From assembly GCA_003164335.1 (NCBI GenBank), contig PLTF01000163.1:2647-40160 (forward strand): DNA of 37,514 nucleotides, given 5' to 3'. Under the pieces are notes generated by a model. The model saw only the letters and a list, made by a program, of their open reading frames with translations. It was not told where the DNA came from and did no database searches. This document shows positions 24,382 through 32,339 of this stretch, in pieces. Origin of the DNA: Fibrobacterota bacterium (GTDB lineage Bacteria; Fibrobacterota; Chitinivibrionia; Chitinivibrionales; Chitinispirillaceae). A program made the translations under genes and the position numbers. Each line of letters opens with the position of its first letter. The first letter of the stretch is position 1.

Positions 24382-25584
24382 ATGTCTCAAATGTCGCGAA
24401 ACGGCGTAGCCGCAAGGTTCCGCCATGAGTTTTTTCGTTACGCAAAGGACCGGGCGCTCATCAGCCTGACGCTGCTCATCCCTGCCGTACTCTTTACCCT
24501 GTTCTGCCTGATATATGGCCGCGGCACTATAACTGGGATCCCGGTTATGGTCTGCGATGCCGATCATAGTGTACTGTCGCGTACCTTGGCAAGGGGTGTC
24601 GAGGCGTCGGGAACTATGCGCATTGTACACTATACCGGCGATCTCGACGACCTTGCGCGACAGCTGCGGCAGGGCAGGGTCGCGGGTGCGTTTTACTTTC
24701 CCTGCGGTATGGAACGGGAAATCAAGCGGGGAGAACAGGGTTTCCCGGTATTCTACAAGAACTCCCAGAACGTGCAGGTCGGCAATCTTCTCGCCAGGGA
24801 AGCGACCGCGGTATTCCGGACCATCAACGGCGGTGTGCTGCTGCAGAAATTCAGGGCCGGCGGGCTGACGCAGGACCAGGCGCTCGGGATCATCAATCCG
24901 GTATCGACCGACGTTTCCGTACTGTATAACCCGAATTTCAATTACACCCAATTCCTGTGTCCCGGACTCATCTTTGCACAATTCCAGGTCATGATCATGA
25001 TTGCGGCAATCCTCCTTTTCAACCGCGATTACCGCAACACTTCGGGAGATGATCCAGCAGCGCCGCGGAGCGGCGCTGCGGCCACGCTGGTCGCACGCTC
25101 GGCGCCCGTATGCGCGGCTTTCGTTGCCATGGCGTCACTGGTGTTATTTGTTCTTTTCCCGATTTTCAATATCCGGATCATCGGCCCTCTGCTCCCGACA
25201 TTCGGAGCGGTAATGCTCTTCATCGCCGCCTCGTTCGTGCCCGGCATCCTGATCGGGCTTCTCGTCAGGAAGGCGGTGTCGGGCATGGCCCTCGGTATTC
25301 TTATCAACATGCCCGCGTTTATTTTCAGCGGGTTTACCTATCCGCTGTGGGCATTTCCGGAACCCTATGCGATTCTGGCAAATGCCTTGCCGTTCACGCA
25401 TTTCGCCCCCGCCTTTTTCCAAATAGCCTTTGTAAATGCTCCCGTTCCCTATGCGATGCCCGGCCTGGCCCGTCTCGCGCTCTTTGCGGTGGTGCCGCTT
25501 CCCCTTATCCTGATCCTGCTTTCCCGCGAATCGGCCCGAGCCTTGCGCCTGAATGACGGAGCTGCGGAATCGGGTGGCGCATGA
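24382..25584 (+). CDS. ABC-2 type permease, first of pair
   Basis: The 400-residue integral membrane protein has one membrane segment near residues 25-45 and a large periplasmic domain (about 50-190). Five or so further segments follow (about 190-385), with the motif PAFIFSGFTYPLWAFP and NALPFTHFAP near the end. This is the ABC-2 (YhhJ/YbhS/YbhR) fold used for drug or lipid-like substrate export. AAGG precedes the ATG. It is 8 bases behind the adaptor gene and overlaps the next permease by 4 bases. No ATPase domain is fused to it, and no ATPase gene lies in the operon. Confidence 0.9.
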   Translation: MSQMSRNGVAARFRHEFFRYAKDRALISLTLLIPAVLFTLFCLIYGRGTITGIPVMVCDADHSVLSRTLARGVEASGTMRIVHYTGDLDDLARQLRQGRVAGAFYFPCGMEREIKRGEQGFPVFYKNSQNVQVGNLLAREATAVFRTINGGVLLQKFRAGGLTQDQALGIINPVSTDVSVLYNPNFNYTQFLCPGLIFAQFQVMIMIAAILLFNRDYRNTSGDDPAAPRSGAAATLVARSAPVCAAFVAMASLVLFVLFPIFNIRIIGPLLPTFGAVMLFIAASFVPGILIGLLVRKAVSGMALGILINMPAFIFSGFTYPLWAFPEPYAILANALPFTHFAPAFFQIAFVNAPVPYAMPGLARLALFAVVPLPLILILLSRESARALRLNDGAAESGGA

Positions 25585-26804
25585 ACGGCGCCTTGCCTGC
25601 CTCTGCGCATACGCTCCGGGCAAAGGCGCTCGCCGCACGAGCGGTTTTCCGGCGGGAGCTTGGGATTATCGGCAATAACGGATTCCTCATTCTCATGGTC
25701 ATTATCGCACCGCTGCTCTATCCCTTCCTGTACAATACGGTGTACCTTCACAAGATGGAAAGACGCGCGTCGATCTGCGTGGTGGACCAGGACCGCACGG
25801 GTGCGTCGAGGCAACTGATCAGGGATTTCGATGCACATGAGCTTATGGACGTGCATGAAATCCTGCCCGACGTGTCGGTTGCCCGGGATCGCCTCAATGC
25901 TTTGCAAACTTCCGCCGTTATTGTCATTCCCGAAGGGTTCGAAACCGACCTTAAGCGCGGACGTCAGGCCCGGATCGGCGTTGCCATCAGCAACCTGCGC
26001 TTCCTTCCGGCAAGCGATATCGGAAAGGCAATCGGCGAGGTGCTCTCGTCCCGTGCCGGGGCCACCATTATCGCAGTGCTCGAAAAAAACGGTTTGAGCC
26101 GCGATCAGGCGCTTAAACAGTCCCAGCCGCTGCATCTTATTACGCAAACGCTTTACAACCTTTCCGAGACCTACGGCGATTTCATCATTGCTGGGCTCTT
26201 CATGCTTATCCTGCAGCAGACACTCATTATGGGGCTATCCGGATCCATGGCCATGGAGCGCGAAAACAAGACCCTCGGCGGCCTTTTCGGCGCCGCCGGG
26301 AATTCCGCAGCCGCGGCAATTGTCGGCAAAGGAGGTTTTTACATTGTCCTTTTTGCGGCTCACGCCGCGGTCTATTGTTCCCTCTATTACCGGCTTTATC
26401 GGATCCCCCTTACCGGATCGGTGCTCGCACTGGCGACACTGATCATAGTTCATCTCATGACGGTCACGGTAATTACCCTCTGGATTGCCTCCTTCTTCAG
26501 AAAAAAGATAACGGCCATGAGTATCATGCTGTTCACCTCGTACCCGTTCTTTTTCATGTCCGGGTACTCTTGGCCAACGTACTCCCTGCCTCTTTTTCTA
26601 CGGTTGGTCGCCGCACTCTTTCCTTCGACGCCCTTCTTCAGGGGGTATACAATTGTAACCCAGATGGGCGGCGGGTTCGACGATATCCTGCCGCAGCTCA
26701 CACACCTGCTCATTCTTCTGTTCGCAGGGGCCGTCCTTTTATGGGTAAGGCTTGCCGCGCTGAGGAGCTCGGTGCAGATAACCGCTTCTCATGAAACGTA
26801 TTGA
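25581..26804 (+). CDS. ABC-2 type permease, second of pair
   Basis: The 407-residue protein has the same layout as its neighbour: an N-terminal membrane segment (GFLILMVIIAPLLYPFLYNTVYL), a periplasmic domain with SAVIVIPEGFETDLKRG, then several C-terminal segments with SYPFFFMSGYSWPTYSLP and FPSTPFF. The two probably form a heterodimer. The start ATG overlaps the stop of the previous gene (ATGA), so translation is coupled. It is the last gene of the TetR-regulated operon. An ATPase is needed for ABC-type transport but is not encoded here. Confidence 0.9.
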   Translation: MNGALPASAHTLRAKALAARAVFRRELGIIGNNGFLILMVIIAPLLYPFLYNTVYLHKMERRASICVVDQDRTGASRQLIRDFDAHELMDVHEILPDVSVARDRLNALQTSAVIVIPEGFETDLKRGRQARIGVAISNLRFLPASDIGKAIGEVLSSRAGATIIAVLEKNGLSRDQALKQSQPLHLITQTLYNLSETYGDFIIAGLFMLILQQTLIMGLSGSMAMERENKTLGGLFGAAGNSAAAAIVGKGGFYIVLFAAHAAVYCSLYYRLYRIPLTGSVLALATLIIVHLMTVTVITLWIASFFRKKITAMSIMLFTSYPFFFMSGYSWPTYSLPLFLRLVAALFPSTPFFRGYTIVTQMGGGFDDILPQLTHLLILLFAGAVLLWVRLAALRSSVQITASHETY

Positions 26805-26860
26805 AGCTCCCCGAAGCAGCCTGCCATCTTCTATAGGAGAGGAAATATTTGTCATTCGCT

Positions 26861-26893
26861 CGCGGTCCCCGGAGCAGAGCTCCGGGGACCGCG
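26861..26893. repeat. Perfect 15-bp-arm hairpin between 14-bp direct repeats
   Basis: The arms CGCGGTCCCCGGAGC (26861-26875) and its exact complement (26879-26893) enclose a 3-base loop. The 14-base direct repeat AAGCAGCCTGCCAT occurs at 26814-26827 and 26895-26908 on either side. The hairpin could terminate the export operon, but no T-run follows; with the direct repeats it looks more like an inserted short element. Confidence 0.75.
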
Positions 26894-27039
26894 AAAGCAG
26901 CCTGCCATGCGCTCGCTGTGCCTGTTCAGGCAGCACGAACTTCACGTAACTTCGGGAAGTCCTCCATCCTTCATTTCCGGCCTCGTGTATTTTTAGAAAT
27001 CCTTTTCGTTCACCTCACTTCCCTGTACGCTGCCGATCC

Positions 27040-28239
27040 ATGCACCAATTCAACTTTTCCCTGGAAAAGACCGATCACCGCACCGACGCCCGGGCCGGTA
27101 TCGTCTATACGCCCCATGGCGCCATCGAGACGCCGGTTTTCATGCCGGTCGGCACGCAGGGTACCGTCAAGGCGCTATCGCCCGCCGAACTGGTGGAGTG
27201 CTCGGCGAAGATCGTCCTCGGGAACACCTACCACCTCCACCTGCGTCCCGGCGACGAACTCATCCGCGACGCCGGCGGACTCCATAAATTCGCCTCCTGG
27301 GGAGGCGCTTTACTTACCGACAGCGGCGGCTACCAGGTTTTCAGCCTGCGGGATATTTCGAAGATCACCGATGACGGTGTCGAGTTCCGTTCGCACATCG
27401 ACGGGTCGTTGCATTTCTTTTCGCCCGAGCGGGTCATGGAAATCGAGCACAACCTCGGGGCCGATATCATCATGGCGTTTGACGAATGCCCTCCGGGAAA
27501 GGCCGATGCCGCCCACGTCGCCGGGGCGGTGGAGCGGTCGCTGCGCTGGGCGGCGCGGTGCGCCGAGGCGCATGCCCGCCTGTCCCTGCACTTCGGCTTT
27601 CCGCAGGCGCTCTTCGGCATCGTGCAGGGCGGAACCTCCGAGGTGCTGCGGCAGCGATGCGCGGCAGAGCTCGTTGCCATGGACCTGCCGGGATATGCAA
27701 TCGGCGGACTCGCGGTGGGGGAGGACATTGCCGCGACCTACCGGGTGGCCGGGTTTACCGCCTCGCTCCTGCCGCAGGAAAAACCCCGCTACCTCATGGG
27801 AGTCGGCACGCCGGTCGACATCCTGGAGGGAATCGAGCGGGGCATCGATATGTTCGACTGCGTGCTTCCCACGAGGAACGCCCGTAACGGTTCTGCCTTT
27901 ACGCATGGCGGGAAAGTCAATATCCGGAATGCCTGCCATACGCGCGATTTCGACCATCCGCTCGATTCCTTGTGCGGCTGCATGACCTGTCGGAATTTCA
28001 GCAGGGCCTATTTGCGGCATCTCTACATGGCAGGGGAGATCCTCGCCCTGCGTCTTTTGACCCTGCACAACGTGCATTTTTACCTGGAGCTGGTCCGTAG
28101 TGCACGGGTACAAATTATTTCGGGCGACTTTGCAAGGTGGAAAGAAGCCATGGTCGATTCCCTGCTTAAAAAAAACGAAGCTGCCGAAACCGGCAGCGAC
28201 GCAGCCACACCTCCTGAAATACCGGGCGTAAACCGATGA
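27040..28239 (+). CDS. tgt: Queuine/preQ1 tRNA-ribosyltransferase
   Basis: Tgt exchanges guanine 34 in tRNAs with GUN anticodons for preQ1 on the way to queuosine. The 399-residue protein has LLTDSGGYQVFSL with catalytic-site Asp94, FGIVQGG, the nucleophile Asp273 in GIDMFDCVLPTRNARNG, and the zinc site C312, C314, C317 and His343. All bacterial hallmarks are intact. The last 25 residues form a low-complexity tail beyond the usual end. The ATG at 27040 has no obvious ribosome binding site. Its stop overlaps the start of the Smr-domain gene (ATGA). Confidence 0.97.
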   Translation: MHQFNFSLEKTDHRTDARAGIVYTPHGAIETPVFMPVGTQGTVKALSPAELVECSAKIVLGNTYHLHLRPGDELIRDAGGLHKFASWGGALLTDSGGYQVFSLRDISKITDDGVEFRSHIDGSLHFFSPERVMEIEHNLGADIIMAFDECPPGKADAAHVAGAVERSLRWAARCAEAHARLSLHFGFPQALFGIVQGGTSEVLRQRCAAELVAMDLPGYAIGGLAVGEDIAATYRVAGFTASLLPQEKPRYLMGVGTPVDILEGIERGIDMFDCVLPTRNARNGSAFTHGGKVNIRNACHTRDFDHPLDSLCGCMTCRNFSRAYLRHLYMAGEILALRLLTLHNVHFYLELVRSARVQIISGDFARWKEAMVDSLLKKNEAAETGSDAATPPEIPGVNR

Positions 28240-28667
28240 AACGGTCGATGCCCCGCCGACGGGCTCCCCGCACCATTCCGGGGACCAGTGAGGAGATCCT
28301 CTCCTTCATTGAAACCCACGGCATCGTTGATAAGGACACCGCCGCAAACGCCGCAGCCGAGTATCGCCGGACCGTGGAGCGGGAGAAGCAGGAGCGGCTT
28401 ACCCGGTACGTGCTCGATCTGCACGGTCTTTCGAGTATCGAGGCGGAGGCGCGGATCCTGTCCGGCATCGGTTCGTGCAGGGACAAGGGAATCCGGGAAG
28501 CGCTGGTGATCCATGGCCGGGGGCTCCACTCAAGCGCGGCTGAGGGACCGGTCCTGAAGAACCTTGTTCTTGACATGCTCGAAGGAAAACTCAAGGGAGC
28601 GGTCAAGCGGTACCGGCCCGGCACCCCGGCTGAGGGCGGCGAAGGGGTAACGGTAATTTTCCTTTAA
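28236..28667 (+). CDS. Smr-domain protein
   Basis: Smr domains are small nuclease or nucleic-acid-binding modules, found alone or at the end of MutS2; some act on mRNA of stalled ribosomes. The 143-residue protein has a basic N-terminus and a helical stretch rich in Glu and Arg. The Smr core follows, with YVLDLHGLSSIEAEARI (about residues 58-74) and LVIHGRGLHSS (about 90-100), then LKNLVLDMLEG and a C-terminal VTVIFL. It has no MutS ATPase. Translation is coupled to tgt by a 4-base overlap. Confidence 0.88.
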   Translation: MKRSMPRRRAPRTIPGTSEEILSFIETHGIVDKDTAANAAAEYRRTVEREKQERLTRYVLDLHGLSSIEAEARILSGIGSCRDKGIREALVIHGRGLHSSAAEGPVLKNLVLDMLEGKLKGAVKRYRPGTPAEGGEGVTVIFL

Positions 28668-28690
28668 ATCTAAGATTATTGGTTAGAAAA

Positions 28691-28720
28691 GGGAACCTGG
28701 ATCGGAGATCCAGGCCACAC
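28691..28720. repeat. Short hairpin repeat, family 2, copy 1
   Basis: GGGAACCTGGATC, GGA, GATCCAGG and then CCACACG form an 8-base-pair hairpin (28696-28703 with 28707-28714). A nearly identical copy lies 99 bases downstream. Together they fill the gap between the Smr gene and mltG. Confidence 0.7.
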
Positions 28721-28789
28721 GGGATCTGCTGAAAAATTCTACGGCGGACCAAAATGGCTTTTGGTAAGGACGTAGGATGCCGTGCGATA

Positions 28790-28819
28790 GGGAACCTGGA
28801 TCAGAGATCCAGACCACAC
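28790..28819. repeat. Short hairpin repeat, family 2, copy 2
   Basis: GGGAACCTGGATC, AGA, GATCCAG and then ACCACACG differ from copy 1 in only a few bases. The arms CTGGATC and GATCCAG still pair. Being in tandem orientation with copy 1, it suggests local duplication or repeated insertion of the same small element. Confidence 0.7.
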
Positions 28820-28893
28820 GAGATGTGCCTAAATTTTAGGTGACTGTCCAATATGTGCATAGTGCATTTAAAATTAAAAACTGGTGATACTTA

Positions 28894-29913
28894 ATGCGAA
28901 AACTCGGCGGTTTATTTGTCCTCCTGGCAATTCTCGCCGGCGCGGTCTACGTTCTGGGCCCGCAGCCCGGATCCCACGAAAAGGTAAGCATCGTCATCCA
29001 TCGCGGCGGCACGAGCCGCAGCATCGCCGATTCGCTGTCCCGGCATGATATCATCTCCCTGCGCCCGGTATTCCTTGCCCTGCTCAAATGGTCGGGAACC
29101 TCCCGCAGGATCCATGCGGGGAGGTACACCTTTTCAAAGCGTGAAGGGGCAATCGCGGCAGTGTTCGAACTGGCAACCGTCCGGCCAAAGGAGATTGCAG
29201 TTACCATTCCCGAGGGCCTGACCGTCGAACAGACCGCCGCGAGAATCGCTCCGGCGCTCTCCTTCGATACCACGGAATTCATCGACCTCTGTCGCGACTC
29301 CGCGTTTACCGCGGCGGTCGCCCCCTCCGGGGCCGCATCTCTCGAAGGATTCCTTTTCCCGGATACCTACGCCTTCACCGACGGAACAACGCCTGCCGAA
29401 GCTATCCGGCGCATGGCCGGGCAGTTCAGGCAGAAGTGGGCAATGATCGATACCGGGTTGCTCTCGCCGCGCAGCCTCTCCGAGGTTCAGATCGTGACGC
29501 TTGCCTCGATTGTCGAGAAAGAGGCGGCGGTAGCATCTGAGCGGCCGCGAATCGCGGGCGTCTTTTACAACCGGATCAGGATCGGGATGTCGCTTGGCGC
29601 CGACCCGACGGTCCGCTATGTCTTTAAAAAATTCAGCGGTCCGCTTCTCGCAAGCGAGCTGAATACGGAATCTCCGTACAATACCCGGCGGCATGCGGGA
29701 CTTCCCCCGGGGCCTATATGTTCGCCCGGGCTTGCGTCTCTCCAGGCTGCCCTCTCTCCGCTCCAAACGAATGAGCTATATTTCGTTGCAAAGTGGGACG
29801 GGTCGGGCGAGCACGAGTTTTCCACGACCAATGAAGAGCACAATCGGAAGAAGATGGTTATCCGGTACCATAATGTTCGCCGTCTACGTCAAAAAGGATT
29901 GCAGGTGCAATGA
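28894..29913 (+). CDS. mltG: Endolytic murein transglycosylase MltG (YceG)
   Basis: MltG cuts nascent peptidoglycan strands at the inner membrane and so sets glycan chain length. The 339-residue protein has an N-terminal membrane anchor (about residues 5-22), a LysM-like part (VSIVIHRGGTSRSIADSLSR), and the YceG catalytic domain. The latter has EGFLFPDTYAF, LASIVEKEA (catalytic Glu, residue 208) and the terminal YNTRRHAGLPPGPICSPGLASLQAAL. Length is typical. Its stop overlaps the start of the secreted thioredoxin gene. Confidence 0.95.
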   Translation: MRKLGGLFVLLAILAGAVYVLGPQPGSHEKVSIVIHRGGTSRSIADSLSRHDIISLRPVFLALLKWSGTSRRIHAGRYTFSKREGAIAAVFELATVRPKEIAVTIPEGLTVEQTAARIAPALSFDTTEFIDLCRDSAFTAAVAPSGAASLEGFLFPDTYAFTDGTTPAEAIRRMAGQFRQKWAMIDTGLLSPRSLSEVQIVTLASIVEKEAAVASERPRIAGVFYNRIRIGMSLGADPTVRYVFKKFSGPLLASELNTESPYNTRRHAGLPPGPICSPGLASLQAALSPLQTNELYFVAKWDGSGEHEFSTTNEEHNRKKMVIRYHNVRRLRQKGLQVQ

Positions 29914-30422
29914 ATAAGAAACGTTTGGCTGCAGTATTTGCAGCGGTCGCAGCCATCGGGCTGGTTTCCCTATCCGGCGGGCAGAACGGCGGCGGGCCGA
30001 TGCGGCAGGCCATGGGCCGGGGAGCGTCGGTTGAGGACTCCTCGGACGCAATTGCGAAAAAGATAATCGATGCAAAAGTGCCGGTATTTATCGATTTCTG
30101 GGCGGTCTGGTGCGGTCCCTGCCGCATGCTCATGCCGACCATTAAGAAACTTGAGGAAGAATACGGCGGGAAAGTACTCTTTCTCAGGGTGAATGTCGAC
30201 TACAATCCCCGCATTGCCTCCTATTTCCAGGTTCAGGGAATACCCGCGATATTCATCGTCAAAGACCGATCGGTCGTTCAGCAGCTGGTTGGATTCCGGC
30301 CGGAGTCGGATTTTCGAACCGCGCTCGATGCGGTTCTGGCGATGCCCCCGGCAAAGGATAGTGCCAAAGCCGGAACCGGCGCCAAAGGAAAGACCTCGCC
30401 GAAGAGCGGCAGCAACCTTTAA
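29910..30422 (+). CDS. Exported or membrane-anchored thioredoxin-like protein
   Basis: The 170-residue protein has an N-terminal hydrophobic segment after MNKKR (about residues 6-22), then a thioredoxin domain. This has FIDFWAVWCGPCRMLMP (active-site Cys68 and Cys71) and the cis-proline loop VQGIPAIFIVK, and a Lys, Ser and Gly-rich tail follows. It should act on disulfides outside the cytoplasm, either as reductant or in cytochrome or envelope protein maturation. WCGPC is the thioredoxin type rather than DsbA-like. Translation is coupled to mltG by a 4-base overlap, so both may serve cell-wall assembly, although a direct link is not shown. Confidence 0.88.
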   Translation: MNKKRLAAVFAAVAAIGLVSLSGGQNGGGPMRQAMGRGASVEDSSDAIAKKIIDAKVPVFIDFWAVWCGPCRMLMPTIKKLEEEYGGKVLFLRVNVDYNPRIASYFQVQGIPAIFIVKDRSVVQQLVGFRPESDFRTALDAVLAMPPAKDSAKAGTGAKGKTSPKSGSNL

Positions 30423-30466
30423 GCCTCGCACCCGGGACGCTGCAAAGTAGTTCCACCAGGAATCCT

Positions 30467-31384
30467 ATGACCGTTGCAATCAACGCTGAAAAACTGACCA
30501 AAAAGTACGGCGATATGACCGCCGTTGACGGCATCTCCTTCCGTATCGATGAGGGGGAGTGCTTCGGCTTTCTCGGTCCCAATGGGGCAGGAAAGACCAC
30601 CACGGTGAAAATGATCCACTGCTTCTCGCCGATTACCTCCGGATCGGTCACCGTATTCGGCAAATCCAGCACCATCGACAATCGTGAAATCAAGAAAATG
30701 ACCGGGGTGATTCCGCAGGAGATTACCCTTGACGTCGACCTGACGGTCTATGAAAATCTCATGGTTTTCTCCCGATTTTTCGATATTCCGCACCACGAGG
30801 CAAGGGTGCGGATTGCAGAGCTCCTCGAATTCGTGGAGCTCCAGGCTAAGGCGAAGAGCAGGATTCACGCCCTCTCGACCGGCATGAAAAGGCGGCTGCT
30901 CATTGCCCGGGCCTTGCTCAACCGTCCCCGGCTTATCATTGCCGACGAGCCGACTACCGGGCTCGATCCGCAGGTGCGCCACCTGATCTGGCAGCGGCTG
31001 CGACTTCTTAAAAACCGCGGGGCGACCCTTATCCTGACGACCCAGTATATGGACGAGGCCGCCCAGCTCTGCGACCGGATCGTCATCATGCACCAGGGGA
31101 AGATCCTGAAGGAGGGACCACCGGCGCAGCTGGTGGCCGACGAGATCGGAAGGGAGGTGGTTGAGATCCGCGTTGCCAGGGAAGAGGACGCCGGCCTTAT
31201 CGCAAAGCTTACCGATATCGCCTGCGGTCATGAACGGGCCGGGGATACGCTTTTCTTCTACTGCCGCGATGGGCGCGACCTCATGAAGAAGGTGGTCGAA
31301 CTCAACCTGCCCAATGTCCTGAACCGGCCGGCCACGCTCGAAGATGTGTTCCTGAAGCTGACCGGAAGGAGCCTGGCCGAGTGA
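30467..31384 (+). CDS. ABC transporter ATPase (NodI/DrrA-like)
   Basis: The 305-residue protein powers the permease encoded next. It has Walker A GPNGAGKTT (residues 37-45), Q-loop VIPQE, a signature variant LSTGMKRRL, Walker B LIIADEPTTGLDP and the switch-region TQYMDEA. A C-terminal extension of about 80 residues follows, typical of ABC-2 export ATPases of the NodI/DrrA group. STGMK instead of SGGMK is common there. The substrate is unknown; polysaccharide, lipid or drug export are possible. It overlaps the permease gene by 4 bases. Confidence 0.93.
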   Translation: MTVAINAEKLTKKYGDMTAVDGISFRIDEGECFGFLGPNGAGKTTTVKMIHCFSPITSGSVTVFGKSSTIDNREIKKMTGVIPQEITLDVDLTVYENLMVFSRFFDIPHHEARVRIAELLEFVELQAKAKSRIHALSTGMKRRLLIARALLNRPRLIIADEPTTGLDPQVRHLIWQRLRLLKNRGATLILTTQYMDEAAQLCDRIVIMHQGKILKEGPPAQLVADEIGREVVEIRVAREEDAGLIAKLTDIACGHERAGDTLFFYCRDGRDLMKKVVELNLPNVLNRPATLEDVFLKLTGRSLAE

Positions 31385-32148
31385 ACCTTTCCTACCGCCT
31401 GTACTACGTTTTCCTGCGGAACCTGACCTCCTATAAACGCTTTGTGCTTCCCACCCTTATCGTCAGCCTTGGGCAGCCGCTGTTCTACCTCATCACGTTC
31501 GGCATAGGCATGGGCGCCTACATGGGTTACTTCGGCGGCAAGCCGTACCTGTACTTCCTGGTTCCCGGTGTTCTGGTATCATCGGTGATGCTATCATCTT
31601 CATTCGAATGCCTTTATGGAACATTCGTTAAGATTGTACATGAGCACCTCTACGACTCCCTCATTGCCACTCCGGTATCGGCCGAGGATGCGGTGGCCGG
31701 GGATATTGCATGGGGTGCCTTCCGTGGGCTCATAAGCGGCGTTCTCATGCTGATCGTCGCGGGTTGCATGGGGATCTTTCCGGCATCCATTGCCAATGTT
31801 CTGGTTCTCCTGGTCCTCATGGTCTTTATCGGGATCCTGTTCTCTTCGCTCGCAATGATTATCACCTCAATGGCGCCGCATTTTGACTTCTTCAACTACT
31901 ACACCGAGCTCTTTCTCACCCCGATGCTTTTCTTTTCCGGCGTATTTTTTCCGCTCGACCACTTTCCCGGCTGGATGAAAGTTTTTGCCCAGGTTCTTCC
32001 ACTCACCCACGCCGTAGAAGTTTCCCGCGCCGCATTTGCCGGAGAAGTATCGATGAAGTTGGCCCCCCATTTCCTCTACCTGATACTGGTTGAAATTGCG
32101 GCGTTTTGTATCGGGGTGAAGATGATGAAAAAGAGAGTAGTGAAATAA
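31381..32148 (+). CDS. ABC-2 type permease (NodJ-like)
   Basis: The 255-residue membrane protein has six hydrophobic segments and the ABC-2 pattern: PLFYLITFGIGMG, YLYFLVPGVLVSSVM, HEHLYDSLIATPVSAEDAV (the cytoplasmic coupling loop) and LFLTPMLFFSGVFFPLDHFPGWM near the end. That makes it NodJ-like in length and order. The GTG start overlaps the ATPase stop (GTGA), a compact two-gene transporter. It is separate from the ATPase-less export operon 5 kb upstream, but could in principle lend its ATPase. Confidence 0.92.
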   Translation: MNLSYRLYYVFLRNLTSYKRFVLPTLIVSLGQPLFYLITFGIGMGAYMGYFGGKPYLYFLVPGVLVSSVMLSSSFECLYGTFVKIVHEHLYDSLIATPVSAEDAVAGDIAWGAFRGLISGVLMLIVAGCMGIFPASIANVLVLLVLMVFIGILFSSLAMIITSMAPHFDFFNYYTELFLTPMLFFSGVFFPLDHFPGWMKVFAQVLPLTHAVEVSRAAFAGEVSMKLAPHFLYLILVEIAAFCIGVKMMKKRVVK

Positions 32149-32180
32149 ATAATAATAGGCAGTCAAAGTGTCATGCTTCT

Positions 32181-32213
32181 GGTGGGGAAACCATTGTAAA
32201 TGGTTCCCCCACC
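32181..32213. repeat. REP-like hairpin, family 1, copy D
   Basis: The arms GGTGGGGAAACCAT (32181-32194) and ATGGTTCCCCCACC (32200-32213) pair with one mismatch. The tail AAGAGCTTTTGATTTAAG follows, matching copy B and, inverted, copy E. It lies 32 bases after the permease stop and upstream of rsmA. Confidence 0.8.
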
Positions 32214-32339
32214 AAGAGCTTTTGATTTAAGTATAGTTTCCCCAGACCTAAAATTGAACCGAATCTTCCCGCTTAACCCACCGTCGAATTGTAATTTATT
32301 ATATGGGGGATTGTATCGAATAGACCGCGGAGAAGCGCA

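Noticed and set aside
26849-27985. A 378-codon plus-strand frame overlapping tgt
   Set aside because: It is an out-of-frame shadow of tgt, rich in Arg, Ser and Pro with no domain.
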